Origin: G963665185 sp049723905
GTDB taxonomy: Bacteria > Desulfobacterota > Desulfovibrionia > Desulfovibrionales > Desulfovibrionaceae
NCBI RefSeq assembly: GCF_049723905.1
Contig: NZ_JBJKFD010000001.1
Span: forward strand, 124,001 to 188,000
DNA: 64,000 nt
Direction: 5' to 3'
Of this stretch, positions 43,848 through 52,910 are shown one piece after another. The notes beneath the pieces were generated by a model. That model ran no database searches. It was not told the origin of the DNA and was given only the letters and a program-made list of their open reading frames with translations. Every line of letters starts with the position of its first letter. Within the stretch, counting starts at the first letter, position 1. The position numbers were made by a program, and so were the translations under genes.

Positions 43848-44636
43848 ATGGCAGATGGATTCAATGATTTTTCCCAGGCTTTGTATGATGAAGTCATGGG
43901 AGAAATGGCGGGTACTTTTTTCGGCACGCGAACCCGCATGGAAGAATTGACCCAGGCTCTGCAATCCATGGCCGAGCATCTGGCCCCTTTGGCTGCCGGA
44001 GTCGTCTACCGGGGGCAGACCCTGCATTGGCTGCTGCCGGATGTAGGGCCTTTTTACAAACTGCTTGGCATGGAAACAGAAAACGAGGCAAGGCTTGCCA
44101 GTCTTTTTACCCCTGGTGAGACTATGCGCCCGGCTTTGCCGTGTGGCCTGCCCATGGCTTTTACAGAAGCGGGGCGGTATGCCAAGACCGTCTTTCTGGC
44201 TTATGAATTTTTGTTCAAGGATGCAGACGCCTATATGCATGGCGTTTACAGCCAGCACCCGGACAAGCCCGGGCGTAAGCTCTTGAGTCTGCACTTCCTG
44301 CAGGTTCGGGATTTTTGTTCCAAACTCAATGCCAGAATACGTGAAGTCAACACGTTTCAGACGCCTTCCGGCGCGTTGCAGAGCATGCGGACTCTGCAGC
44401 CTGAGGAACTGGACAAACAACGTCTGTCCGGCGCGACCCTTGCGGACTATTCCCAACACCTGGATGAGGAGATGGCTCTGCCGGAAGTCGATTTCGCTCA
44501 ATTGAACCTTCCCGAATTTCCCGATCTCCCCAAACCTGACGACATCAAGTCCGCTTTGGTGAACATGGCCAGGGAACAGCATTCTGCACACAAGGACGTT
44601 GTTCAGGAAAAAATGGAGCATATCTGTCATGCGTAA
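43848..44636 (+). CDS. Protein of unknown function in the PTS-downstream run
   Basis: 262 residues. I do not recognise the family. It is soluble, with no signal peptide. Its sequence is Leu/Ala-rich with a central helix-rich part (KTVFLAYEFLFKDADAYMHG) and a C-terminal Pro-rich stretch (LPEFPDLPKPDD). The end overlaps the next gene by 8 bases, so the two are coupled. Position suggests membership of an operon with the exported protein and the amidohydrolase that follow. Confidence 0.7.
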   Translation: MADGFNDFSQALYDEVMGEMAGTFFGTRTRMEELTQALQSMAEHLAPLAAGVVYRGQTLHWLLPDVGPFYKLLGMETENEARLASLFTPGETMRPALPCGLPMAFTEAGRYAKTVFLAYEFLFKDADAYMHGVYSQHPDKPGRKLLSLHFLQVRDFCSKLNARIREVNTFQTPSGALQSMRTLQPEELDKQRLSGATLADYSQHLDEEMALPEVDFAQLNLPEFPDLPKPDDIKSALVNMAREQHSAHKDVVQEKMEHICHA

Positions 44637-45309
44637 GCGTCTTCGGTTCTTTTCTTTGCTGCTGTTGGCGGTCGGCTTTTTCGTCTCCTCCCCTGGTGTC
44701 GGGCATGCGGCACCAACGTCCGATGCCATCCGCTCCTCTGATATCGTCCAGACTGCCGAGGACAAACCGGCTGTTGCTGCCGTACCGTCATCCGCTGGTG
44801 AACAGCCGTCGGAATCCGATCCGGCCGCGGCAAAAGAAGACGAGCCCGCAGCACCGCCCGCAACCTCGCAGCCCCCCCAACTCTCGCAGAATGCCGGGGA
44901 TACACCTCCCGAACAAAATTCCGAACAAAATTCCGTTCGCGAAAAGGCAGCCCCTGAGAAAACCGGGGTGGCCGTCCAGCTGATACATAACGGCTCCGAT
45001 CCGGTGGGGCAGGCCCTTGCCTTTGCGCTCAAGGAACGTCTCGTCCGTTCTCCGCTGTTTCATTTGGGCAGTAACGGTGAACACAAGATCGTCTTGCGTC
45101 TGAAGACCCGTCCCGTCTTTTCGGATCATCCCCGTTTGATGAGCGCCTATGCGTTGACCTGGACCTTTTTGGAGAATGCCGACACGTTGAGTTATTTCCT
45201 GGCGCAGGAATGCGGCATCGTCGATTCCACCCAGCCTGATGAATTGGCCCGGACTTTGGCCGCCCGTACAGACAAGGTGTCTGCAGACGCATCCTATCTT
45301 TTCGAATGA
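44629..45309 (+). CDS. Exported protein of unknown function
   Basis: 226 residues from the ATG at 44629 with GGAG upstream. A signal peptide ends near VGHAAPT. A Pro/Glu/Ser-rich linker of ~75 residues follows. The C-terminal ~115 residues look like a compact domain (GQALAFALKERLVRSPLFHL, KIVLRLKTRPVFSDH) that I do not recognise. It overlaps the amidohydrolase by four bases and the upstream gene by 8. Confidence 0.7.
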   Translation: MRKRLRFFSLLLLAVGFFVSSPGVGHAAPTSDAIRSSDIVQTAEDKPAVAAVPSSAGEQPSESDPAAAKEDEPAAPPATSQPPQLSQNAGDTPPEQNSEQNSVREKAAPEKTGVAVQLIHNGSDPVGQALAFALKERLVRSPLFHLGSNGEHKIVLRLKTRPVFSDHPRLMSAYALTWTFLENADTLSYFLAQECGIVDSTQPDELARTLAARTDKVSADASYLFE

Positions 45310-46535
45310 AAAATCAGCCTGCTTTCAATCATCCCGGCTGCCGTCCGGGGGGCTATGCCGCTTTGCGTGCGGCCCGCTGCCTGCCTATGACCGAAGTGTC
45401 TGCATCCTTTGGCGGAACCATCGGCCAAACTGCGGAGTGCGCTGTCATCAGGGACGCACTGGTTATCTGCCGCAATGGGGGGATCGAGGCGGTGGGTACG
45501 TGGGACGAGCTGGCCGACAGGCTGGAGGCACCTGCGCTCGACCTGGGGGAGGCCGTGTTGTGTCCCGGTCTTGTCAACGCACATACGCACGTCAATCTTT
45601 CGCATATCTGCGGGAAAACAGCATCCGGGCAAGGGTTTGTCCCTTGGGTTGCCAGCCTTGTACAATTTTTGCGTACCCGGCCTGAAGCCGAAGAGCTGGA
45701 TGCTGCGATAGCTGAGCTGTCCGGATGCGCTACTGTTCTGGTAGGTGATATTGTTTCATCTCATGTCCAAAGGATGACGGATGCTTTTGTCCGTTCTCCC
45801 GTGCAATGGGCTCCCATGGTGGAATTTATCGGACCGGGCAAGACCATGCGTTGGCCGCGAGAATTGAGCGAGGAAGATTTTTTATCCTTTGATGTGCGTG
45901 GTATCAGCGGGCATGCCTTGTACTCGACAACACCAGAGTTGTTGACGCAAAGCAAATCGTATGCATCTGCCCACGGGCTTCCATTTGTGATGCATTTGGC
46001 TGAATCGCCGGAAGAGACTGAAATGCTACAGAAGGGCGAGGGTGAAATGTTGGGGTTTTATACCCGGGCGGGATTTGTTTCACCCCATTTCAGTGCGCCT
46101 GGGACAAACCCTGTTGCCTATGCCCATTCTCTGGGGTTGCTGGACAAAGACACACTTGCCATCCATTGCGTGCAGGTGGATGCCGGGGATATGGAGCTGC
46201 TGGAATCCAGCGGTGCAACTGTTTGCCTGTGTCCGCGCAGCAATGAGTATATTGGGGTTGGACGCGCACCTTGGGAAGAATTCTTTGCTTCCTACATCCC
46301 CGTGTGCATTGGCACGGACGGGTTGAGCAGCAACACCAGCCTTGATCTTTTTGAGGAATTGCGTTTTATGGCCGCTCGCTGGCAAAACGGTCCGTTCCCC
46401 TGGCTTGCAGCCTTGCGTGCCGTGACCTGCACTCCGGCCCGTGTTTTGAAAGCGGATGGTTTGTTTGGCTCTATAGCGCCTGGCAAATCCGCCCGTATGG
46501 CTGTTTTGCCGTCAGATATTGCTGAAGCGCTCTAA
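45306..46535 (+). CDS. Amidohydrolase-family metal-dependent deaminase/hydrolase
   Basis: 409 residues. The metal site reads in order LVNAHTHVNLSH, FVMHLAESPEETE, AIHCVQVD and IGTDGLSSNTS, the pattern of deaminating amidohydrolases such as guanine, chlorohydrolase-like and aminofutalosine deaminases. Many sulfate reducers make menaquinone by the futalosine route, so aminofutalosine deaminase is one candidate, but no mqn genes lie nearby. The start overlaps the previous stop (ATGA). Confidence 0.82.
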   Translation: MKNQPAFNHPGCRPGGYAALRAARCLPMTEVSASFGGTIGQTAECAVIRDALVICRNGGIEAVGTWDELADRLEAPALDLGEAVLCPGLVNAHTHVNLSHICGKTASGQGFVPWVASLVQFLRTRPEAEELDAAIAELSGCATVLVGDIVSSHVQRMTDAFVRSPVQWAPMVEFIGPGKTMRWPRELSEEDFLSFDVRGISGHALYSTTPELLTQSKSYASAHGLPFVMHLAESPEETEMLQKGEGEMLGFYTRAGFVSPHFSAPGTNPVAYAHSLGLLDKDTLAIHCVQVDAGDMELLESSGATVCLCPRSNEYIGVGRAPWEEFFASYIPVCIGTDGLSSNTSLDLFEELRFMAARWQNGPFPWLAALRAVTCTPARVLKADGLFGSIAPGKSARMAVLPSDIAEAL

Positions 46536-46630
46536 CGCACACGTATTTCCGCTGTCTTCTTTCTTGTACCACATCGGCACCAGCCGAGCCGTTTGTAGTA
46601 TCCGCAAGCGGGTTTCAGCGTCTCCGTTCT

Positions 46631-47146
46631 TTACGTAAAATACAGCACTCCCCATATGCAGCCCCAGAGGCAGATCATGGCGTAGAGTCCGGCCAGGACA
46701 TCGTCTATCATTATGCCATAGCCACCGGGCAGCCATTTTTCCGAGGCCCGGACCGGCCATGGTTTGGCAATATCGAAGATGCGGAACAGAACGAATCCGG
46801 CTGCCAACTGCCAAAGCCCCAATTGAGTGAAAGGCAGGAAGACGATCCATTGTCCCAGAACCTCGTCGATGACCACCTGTCCGGGGTCCTTGCGCCCCAT
46901 GACTCTTTCAGCCTGGCCTGCGCACCAGCCACCCACGAAAAACAGAGCGACCAGTAGTATTCCTTTCAGCCAGAGCGGATTATGGAGAAAGAGGGGCCGG
47001 GCCAAAAGTGCGGCCACCAGGGAACCTACCGTTCCCGGCGCTACGGGCGATCTGCCGAAGAATCCCAGAGTTGAAATGCTGCAACATATTTGTTCCCAGG
47101 AACGGGGAATCGTGGAACCTGGGTCGTTGTCGTACTGTGAGGGCAT
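46631..47146 (-). CDS. pgpA: Phosphatidylglycerophosphatase A
   Basis: 171 residues from the ATG at 47146 with AGGAG upstream. Family marks are LGFFGRSPVAPGTVGSL, VIDEVLGQWIVFLP and the C-terminal MIDDVLAGLYA, around four hydrophobic helices. It removes phosphate from phosphatidylglycerophosphate, giving the substrate of the Cls enzyme encoded near 15 kb. Confidence 0.92.
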   Translation of the reverse strand: MPSQYDNDPGSTIPRSWEQICCSISTLGFFGRSPVAPGTVGSLVAALLARPLFLHNPLWLKGILLVALFFVGGWCAGQAERVMGRKDPGQVVIDEVLGQWIVFLPFTQLGLWQLAAGFVLFRIFDIAKPWPVRASEKWLPGGYGIMIDDVLAGLYAMICLWGCIWGVLYFT

Positions 47147-47335
47147 AAAAGTCTCCTGTTTGGCGCTGTGCTGTCGGTGTTGTTGCACAGCCCGGAAGCG
47201 GGGGCAAGCTTCAGGATAATATATCAACAGGCTTGTTGGATAGTGCCTGTATATGTATATTGGTGACTATTGAGGACCTTATATTGTTATTGGGTGGGCT
47301 TGGGGGGTGACAATTTACGGAGCGCAGGAGTTCTT

Positions 47336-49948
47336 ATGGGGCAGAAAGAGCCTTCCGTCGCCGAGTTGCGGACGCAGCTGGAAGAGGCGCAGAAGCGAAA
47401 CGGGGAATTGAAAAAATCCCTGGCAAGAAAACTAGGCCTTCCGGGAAAGGCTGGCTCTGGTATTTGGGAAATTGCCGAGTACCTGCCCGCTATGATTGCC
47501 CATATCGATCCCCATGAAAAATTCGTTCAGGTCAATACGTCGTATGCCCGGTGGTTTGGGCTGGAGCCTGAGAATTTCATAGGCGTGCATGTTGAACGCA
47601 TCCTGTCTTCTGCAGAATACGAGAGAATGCGGGACTATCTTCAGAGGGCTATTCAGGGGGAATTTGTCGAGGTCGATGAAGAACGGACGTCAGCTAATGG
47701 AATACGTAACAAATTCAAAATGTTGTATGTTCCGCGCCAGCACGGCGGTGGAGTGTTTGTTGTTGTCTTTTGCGGTCACGAGCGGGTTGGGACGGATACG
47801 GGAGCTGCGTTTTGCTGGCAGCATGTGGTTGAGCAGGCGTCGTGGGGACTGGCTGTGAGTTCACCGGACGGCCACTTCATACAGGACGCCAACCCCGCGT
47901 ATGCCCGAATGCATGGCTACGATGTGGACGAGATGAAGGGCAAGCGCATTAAGGAATTGTACCCTGACGACGGGGTTGAAATATTGGAGAGAATGCGGGG
48001 TGAATCTTTGAAACAGGGGAAAAGTTCTTTTTCCACTTTTCACAAACATCGCGACGGTACTGTGTTTCCTGTCAGAATTGATCTGACTTCGGTACGGGAT
48101 GAATCCGGAGAGTTCTTGTACAATATCGCCAATGTGCGCGATGTTTCAGAGCGCAGGAAATTTCAGGAACAGTTGGCCAAAAGCGAAGAACGGCTTCGCA
48201 AGGTAGTGTCCAGCATGCCTATACTTTTGGATGCATTCGATGATCAGGGAATGATAATGGTTTGGAACAGGGAGTGCGAGCGGGTTACAGGCTACAGCGC
48301 CGACGAGATGATCGGAAACCCGCATGCGCTTGAATTTCTTTACCCGGACGAGGAGTACAGAGCCTGGGTTTTGAGCAGCGTCCATGATGAAGATTTTCAG
48401 GGGGTGGAGTTCTCTCTTTGCGCTAAAGACGGAACTTCCAAGATCATTGCCTGGAGCAAGTTGTCGAAAAGTAATCCGGTGCCTGGCTGGGCTGCCTGGG
48501 CAATAGGGGTGGACGTAACCGAACAGCGTCGTTTTCAGCATGCTTTGCTCCGCAGTGAGGAACGCTACAGGGGGATGTTTGAAAATCTGCAGAGCGGGGT
48601 CGCTGTTTTCGATGCCATAAATGGGGGAGAGAACTTTGTTATCAAGGAGTTCAATCCGGCTGCCGAGCGCATAAACCTCAGGTCCCGTGAGGAAGTTTTA
48701 GGGAAAAAGGTTACCGAGGCTTTTCCCGGTATAGTGGAGTTAGGCCTGTTTGATGTATTCCAAGAGGTCTACAAAACAGGGAAACACCGCCGCCATGCAG
48801 GCAGCAAATATGAGGATGCCAGGATCTCTTATTGGGCGGAGAATAATGTCTACAGGCTGTCTTCCGGTGAAGTTGTGGCCGTACACGATGACATAAGCCA
48901 GCGCAAGAAAATGGAAAATGATCTGTTTTCTGCCAAGGAACGAGCTGAGGCCGCCAGCCTTGCCAAAAATGAGTTTCTGGCCACCATGAGCCATGAAATA
49001 CGAACCCCGCTCAATGGCGCAATGGGGATGCTGCAGCTGGCCCTGACAACGGGACTGACCGATGAACAGAGTGAATATATTTCAATAGCTTTGGAATCGA
49101 GCCGGAAATTGACGGCGATCCTTGGGGATATCCTGGATTTGTCTCGTATTGAGTCGGGTAAGCTTGAAATTAGCAAAGAGCAGTTTGAATTTTCTTCGTT
49201 GGTGGAGTCTGTGGCCAGTATTTTCGAGCGAACAGCCCTTCAGAAGGGATTGAATTTTGTTGTGGAGATTTCGGACAAAATAGCTCCCTTTTTGCTGGGG
49301 GACGAAGGCAGGGTTCGCCAAATCCTATTCAATCTGGTGGGGAACGCCGTCAAGTTTACGGAGAAAGGTGAAATTTCGCTGCGCGCACATTGTCTTTCGT
49401 GGGGTTCGGAGCGGGAACGGGTATTGTTCGTAGTCAGCGACACGGGCATAGGCATTTCAGATGATAAGATCGTCCGTATCTTTGACATATTCACGCAGGG
49501 AGAAGGCTCGCATACCAGGAAGTATGGCGGGGTTGGCCTGGGATTGGGGATTGTCCGCAGGCTGGTCCGGCTGATGAACGGCTCCCTGTGTATGGATAGT
49601 ACCGATGGGGTGGGGACGACGGCTTACCTTGTGTTGGACTTCGACGTTACCACGCCGAGAACCCGGAAGGGCTTCTCCCCCCCAGTGTTGACGTCGAAGG
49701 AAAGGGCAGGGTGCTGCTGGTGGAGGACGACCGCATCAACCGGCATGCCTTGCAGCGCATGTTGGAGAAAAAAGGTTATGCTGTGCAATGCGCACAAAAC
49801 GGGCGTGAGGCAGTGGAAAGTGCCGCGGATGGCAAGTTCGACCTTATCCTCATGGATATTCAGATGCCGGAAATGGACGGATTGGAAGCGACCCGCCGGA
49901 TTCGCAATCTCAAGGGACCCATTTCAAAGGTCCCCATTATTGCACTGA
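47336..49948 (+). CDS. Multi-PAS hybrid sensor kinase, kinase portion (frame broken at C7)
   Basis: Start at the ATG at 47336 with AGGAG upstream. Four PAS-like domains follow (about residues 45-160, 175-295, 300-415, 420-550), then HisKA (FLATMSHEIRTPLNGAMGML) and an ATPase domain (DTGIGISDD, GVGLGLGIV). No membrane helix was seen, so it should be soluble. At the C7 run (49677-49683) the true frame is lost; residues after about 49685 read as junk to a stop at 49948. The receiver that completes the protein continues in another frame to 50070. Confidence 0.85.
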   Translation: MGQKEPSVAELRTQLEEAQKRNGELKKSLARKLGLPGKAGSGIWEIAEYLPAMIAHIDPHEKFVQVNTSYARWFGLEPENFIGVHVERILSSAEYERMRDYLQRAIQGEFVEVDEERTSANGIRNKFKMLYVPRQHGGGVFVVVFCGHERVGTDTGAAFCWQHVVEQASWGLAVSSPDGHFIQDANPAYARMHGYDVDEMKGKRIKELYPDDGVEILERMRGESLKQGKSSFSTFHKHRDGTVFPVRIDLTSVRDESGEFLYNIANVRDVSERRKFQEQLAKSEERLRKVVSSMPILLDAFDDQGMIMVWNRECERVTGYSADEMIGNPHALEFLYPDEEYRAWVLSSVHDEDFQGVEFSLCAKDGTSKIIAWSKLSKSNPVPGWAAWAIGVDVTEQRRFQHALLRSEERYRGMFENLQSGVAVFDAINGGENFVIKEFNPAAERINLRSREEVLGKKVTEAFPGIVELGLFDVFQEVYKTGKHRRHAGSKYEDARISYWAENNVYRLSSGEVVAVHDDISQRKKMENDLFSAKERAEAASLAKNEFLATMSHEIRTPLNGAMGMLQLALTTGLTDEQSEYISIALESSRKLTAILGDILDLSRIESGKLEISKEQFEFSSLVESVASIFERTALQKGLNFVVEISDKIAPFLLGDEGRVRQILFNLVGNAVKFTEKGEISLRAHCLSWGSERERVLFVVSDTGIGISDDKIVRIFDIFTQGEGSHTRKYGGVGLGLGIVRRLVRLMNGSLCMDSTDGVGTTAYLVLDFDVTTPRTRKGFSPPVLTSKERAGCCWWRTTASTGMPCSACWRKKVMLCNAHKTGVRQWKVPRMASSTLSSWIFRCRKWTDWKRPAGFAISRDPFQRSPLLH

Positions 49949-50070
49949 CCGCCCACGCTATGAAAGGGGATCGCGAACGGTTCATGAAAGCGGGCATGGA
50001 CGAATATTTGACCAAGCCCGTGGAGTTTCCCGAATTGCTTGGTTTGTTGACACGGTTGGGGGGCGGGTAA
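49702..50070 (+). CDS. Receiver domain of the split hybrid kinase
   Basis: The frame reads KGRVLLVEDDRINRHALQ, phospho-Asp in LILMDIQMPEMDG, Thr in ALTA and Lys in LTKPVE: a complete receiver. A GTG at 49711 is the first possible start, but it has no ribosome site and falls inside the first strand. One extra C in the C7 run would fuse this part to the kinase as GFSPPSVDVEGKGRVLLVED. It is best seen as the end of the kinase gene, not a separate gene. Confidence 0.75.
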   Translation, partial: KGRVLLVEDDRINRHALQRMLEKKGYAVQCAQNGREAVESAADGKFDLILMDIQMPEMDGLEATRRIRNLKGPISKVPIIALTAHAMKGDRERFMKAGMDEYLTKPVEFPELLGLLTRLGGG

Positions 50071-50137
50071 GTGTGTTCCCAGTTGTTTTGTCTGCTGAGG
50101 CGTCCTAACTTAGGTTGACGTTTTTTGAAGGTTTCAC

Positions 50138-50968
50138 TCAGGCTGTGGGGCTAGCCCCACAGCCTGATTCGTGTACATCGTTTGGCGTTCTCATTCCCAG
50201 GCTGAGATGTGGCCGTTGTGAGTTGTATATCTCAACGGATTCCCTCACCAGAGTATTGAGTTCCGCAAAGTCGTTGCATTTGGCAAACATAAACTCTTGC
50301 TTCAGAATACCATTCATCCGTTCCGCCAGGGCATTTTGATAGCAGTCATAACCATCTGTCATGGACGGAACCATTCCGGATTGTTGGAGCTTTTTCTGGT
50401 AAACCGAAGAAGCGTATTGGAGCCCTCGATCTGAGTGGTGAATCGTATTCACCTTCCTTCGCTTATTTTTGACTGCCGCGTCCAGTGCTTTGGTTGTGCT
50501 TTCCGCTCCGAGATCCCGACTCACGTTGTATCCCATTATCTTCCGGCTGAATGCATCTGTAACCAGCGAAAGGTAACACGTTTGCTCGCGTGTCTTTACG
50601 TAGGTTATATCGCTTACGAACACCTGCTCAGGACATTTGGGCTGAACATCTTCCAACAGATTGGGATGTTTTTTTAGCCAATGTTTCGAGTTGGTTGTCT
50701 TTGTGTAGTTCTTTCTTCGCTTGATGAGCATGTGCTCTCGCCGCAGCAGCGAAAACAATCCATCACGTCCGAGCTTGATTCCCTTTGCAGAAAATGCGTC
50801 CTTTAACAGGTAGTACAGCTTTCTGGTTCCAAGGCGGGGCATCCTGGCCCGCACGTTCAGGACCATGTTTTTTGCCTCCTGAGACATGGCTTCTCGTGCA
50901 TCATGGCGTTTTTCAGCCTGATACACGGACTGCCGACTAACCCCGAGCTGCCTGCAACAAGCAGACAA
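50138..50968 (-). CDS. IS3-family transposase OrfB (DDE integrase core)
   Basis: 276 residues from a TTG, though translation probably starts by a -1 shift from orfA. The catalytic triad is in VFVSDITYVK, IHHSDRGLQY and NALAERMNG. The N terminus (LSACCRQLGVSRQSVYQAEK) is a helix-turn-helix, and the C terminus has the usual VEIYNSQRPHLSLGM. It cuts and joins the element ends. Confidence 0.92.
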   Translation of the reverse strand: MSACCRQLGVSRQSVYQAEKRHDAREAMSQEAKNMVLNVRARMPRLGTRKLYYLLKDAFSAKGIKLGRDGLFSLLRREHMLIKRRKNYTKTTNSKHWLKKHPNLLEDVQPKCPEQVFVSDITYVKTREQTCYLSLVTDAFSRKIMGYNVSRDLGAESTTKALDAAVKNKRRKVNTIHHSDRGLQYASSVYQKKLQQSGMVPSMTDGYDCYQNALAERMNGILKQEFMFAKCNDFAELNTLVRESVEIYNSQRPHLSLGMRTPNDVHESGCGASPTA

Positions 50969-50970
50969 GC

Positions 50971-51369
50971 TTATTTGTCTTTCTTTCTGAAGACTTCGTG
51001 CAGCTCGGGGGTAAGTTTTTTTCTTATTGAAGTCCCAAGCTCGCGGTCGGAAATCTCAATCATTTTATTGAGAAGCATGGTCTTGATCTTTTCTTCCTCA
51101 AGCTCTTTCTCCAGCCGCTTGATCTTCTGGGCCGGTGTTTCTTTGGCTTTTGGGGCTTTGCGGGAATGTACCATGGGCCTGCTCCAATCAAGGGTGCCGT
51201 GTTTTCTGAGCCACTTCAGCACAGTGCTTCGCCCTTGAATACCATAAAGAGCCTGAGCCTGCTTGTACGTCATCTCGCCTTTTTCAACCTGGGCCACGAC
51301 GGACAATTTAAAGGCCATCGTGTAGTCACGCTGAGTTCGCTTTACTCGCTGTTTTTCTTGAGCATCCAT
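50971..51369 (-). CDS. IS3-family transposase OrfA
   Basis: 132 residues. The N-terminal part has a helix-turn-helix (MTYKQAQALYGIQGRSTVLK), followed by a Glu/Lys-rich leucine-zipper-like coil (IKRLEKELEEEKIKTMLLN). The last codons contain the A-rich run AGAAAGAAAG, which fits the -1 frameshift that makes OrfAB in this family; orfB is in the -1 frame relative to orfA. Confidence 0.92.
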   Translation of the reverse strand: MDAQEKQRVKRTQRDYTMAFKLSVVAQVEKGEMTYKQAQALYGIQGRSTVLKWLRKHGTLDWSRPMVHSRKAPKAKETPAQKIKRLEKELEEEKIKTMLLNKMIEISDRELGTSIRKKLTPELHEVFRKKDK

Positions 51370-51421
51370 AAAATAGGTCCTTTGGGTGTCAACCTATTTC
51401 AGGACGGGACATGCAAAATAA

Positions 51422-51453
51422 AAAGGCCCGGATAGATCTCTATCCGGGCCTTT
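51422..51453 (-). terminator. Terminator after the flavoprotein gene
   Basis: AAAGGCCCGGATAG pairs perfectly with CTATCCGGGCCTTT around ATCT. On the minus strand it follows the gene that ends at 51478. It lies only 15 bases from the IS end. Confidence 0.85.
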
Positions 51454-51477
51454 ATGCGCTTTGGCGAATGGGAGAAA

Positions 51478-52551
51478 TCAGGCCTTGCAGCTATTGTACT
51501 CCTGGCACAGGGACTCGATGAGTTCCTTGACGGATACAATTTTATTCACCCGGTGGGCGTTGTATCCGGCAAAGACAAGTCCTTTTTCCACCAACCCTTT
51601 CTTGGCATTGAGCAGAGCGTTGGAGATGCAGAATGTGATTTTTCTATGATCGCAGCCGCGGATGCAGCGGTAGTGGCATGAGGTGGGTTTTTCGTTGCCT
51701 GCCTCCATGGAATCGAGAAAAGGCGTACGAATTGCCTGTCCTGGCAGCCCTACAGGGCTGTGCAGAAGGGCCATGTCCTCTTCTTTGGCGTCCAGATAAG
51801 CCTGCTTGAATCCGGGGGCGGCATCGCATTCGTGCGTCCCCACAAAACGCGTTCCCATTTGCACGGCGGATGCGCCAAGGCCCAGGAATTTTTTGATGTC
51901 GCAGCCATCATATACCCCACCCGCGGCAATTACCGGAATGGGCTCGTTGTCGCTTTTCCAGTACTGGCGAACGGCCTGGATGACTTCGGGGAGAATTTTT
52001 TCCAGGGAAAAATGTTCGTCTTTGATCTGGTCAGGCTTGAAACCCAGGTGTCCGCCAGCTTTGGGGCCTTCCACCACAATGGCGTCGGGAACACGGTTGT
52101 ACCGGGACAGCCATTTTTTGCAGATGATCTGCGCAGCTCGAGCGGAGGAAACAATGGGAGCCAGTTTGGGCGACTTGGCGCCGTCCAGATATTTGGGCAG
52201 GTCCAGAGGCAGTCCGGCGCCCGAGAAAATAATATCCGCTCCTTCCTTCACGCTGGTCGATACCATATCTGCAAAGTTGGCCAGGGCGACCATGATGTTG
52301 ACGCCCAGAATGCCATCGCTTAGTTCGCGTGCTCTGCGGATGTGTTTGATAAGTGCGCGATGGTTGGCTTCTTCAGGCTTTTTGTCGAAATCCGGCTCTT
52401 CATGGCCGATGCCTGCGGTAGCGATAACGCCGATACCACCAGCATTGGCCACTGCGGACGCCAATCCTGAAAGGGAAATCCCGATCCCCATGCCCCCTTG
52501 GATAATGGGAAGGGATGCTTTCAGATCACCGATTGAAAATTTCGGCAGCAC
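51478..52551 (-). CDS. Nitronate monooxygenase-like FMN protein
   Basis: 357 residues from the GTG at 52551, chosen for a strong AAGGAG six bases upstream; the longer frame from a TTG at 52599 has no such site. The FMN barrel shows LPIIQGGMGIGISLSGLASA, GGIGVIATAG, DAIVVEGPKAGGHLGF, VIAAGGVYDGCDI and VQMGTRFVGTHEC. A Cys-rich patch (CHYRCIRGCDHRKITFC) near the C terminus is unusual for simple nitronate enzymes. It may be a related enoyl-reductase-like flavoprotein; substrate unknown. Confidence 0.85.
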   Translation of the reverse strand: MLPKFSIGDLKASLPIIQGGMGIGISLSGLASAVANAGGIGVIATAGIGHEEPDFDKKPEEANHRALIKHIRRARELSDGILGVNIMVALANFADMVSTSVKEGADIIFSGAGLPLDLPKYLDGAKSPKLAPIVSSARAAQIICKKWLSRYNRVPDAIVVEGPKAGGHLGFKPDQIKDEHFSLEKILPEVIQAVRQYWKSDNEPIPVIAAGGVYDGCDIKKFLGLGASAVQMGTRFVGTHECDAAPGFKQAYLDAKEEDMALLHSPVGLPGQAIRTPFLDSMEAGNEKPTSCHYRCIRGCDHRKITFCISNALLNAKKGLVEKGLVFAGYNAHRVNKIVSVKELIESLCQEYNSCKA

Positions 52552-52910
52552 TTGTATCTCCTTTTCCAAATCTTCCCCAAAAAAAACGACCTGTTTCAAA
52601 CAGCCAGGTTGGTTACGAAAAGACTGTGGTTGTCATTGATTCGTTTTAAATAATCCTGGCTTACGGGTTGGCCGAAAGGGAATAGCGATGTTTTGACTGT
52701 TAGTGGTTAGGACTCTGTTAAGTTTAGAGAATTAGCGATTTAGCTGAATAGTCCGATCCTGTCCAGGGGGAATGGAGGGGCTCGTCAGAAAGCTGGGGGA
52801 CCACAGTTTTCTTGCCCGCGTGTTTTCTTTATTCAAAGTTTATTTTATACCCATGATTATGAAGGTGCAAAGTTTTTCCAGGCGCGTCTGAAATTGGAAA
52901 CTACGTGTGG
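52552..52910. other. Non-coding gap upstream of hsp20
   Basis: A short palindrome, CTGTTTCAAACAG (near 52590-52602), lies just upstream of the flavoprotein start. It might be an operator. Otherwise I see no gene, terminator or RNA in this stretch. Confidence 0.4.

Larger units (their letters stand above)
50101..51406 (-). mobile_element. IS3-family insertion sequence, apparently intact
   Basis: About 1.3 kb with terminal inverted repeats: CGTCCTAACTTAGGTTGAC at 50101-50119 and, on the minus strand at the other end, CGTCCTGAAATAGGTTGAC (51406-51388). It carries orfA and orfB in two frames, as IS3 elements do. It sits between the hybrid kinase (stop 50070) and the terminator of the flavoprotein gene (from 51422), so no gene is visibly broken. 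I could not identify a clear target duplication. Confidence 0.88.

Noticed and set aside
46512..46850. Minus-strand frame after pgpA
   Set aside because: It overlaps the end of pgpA in another frame and shows no family pattern.
50095..51412. Target-site duplication flanking the IS
   Set aside because: The bases outside the inverted repeats (AGG at left, GGA at right) do not form a clear 3-4 base repeat.
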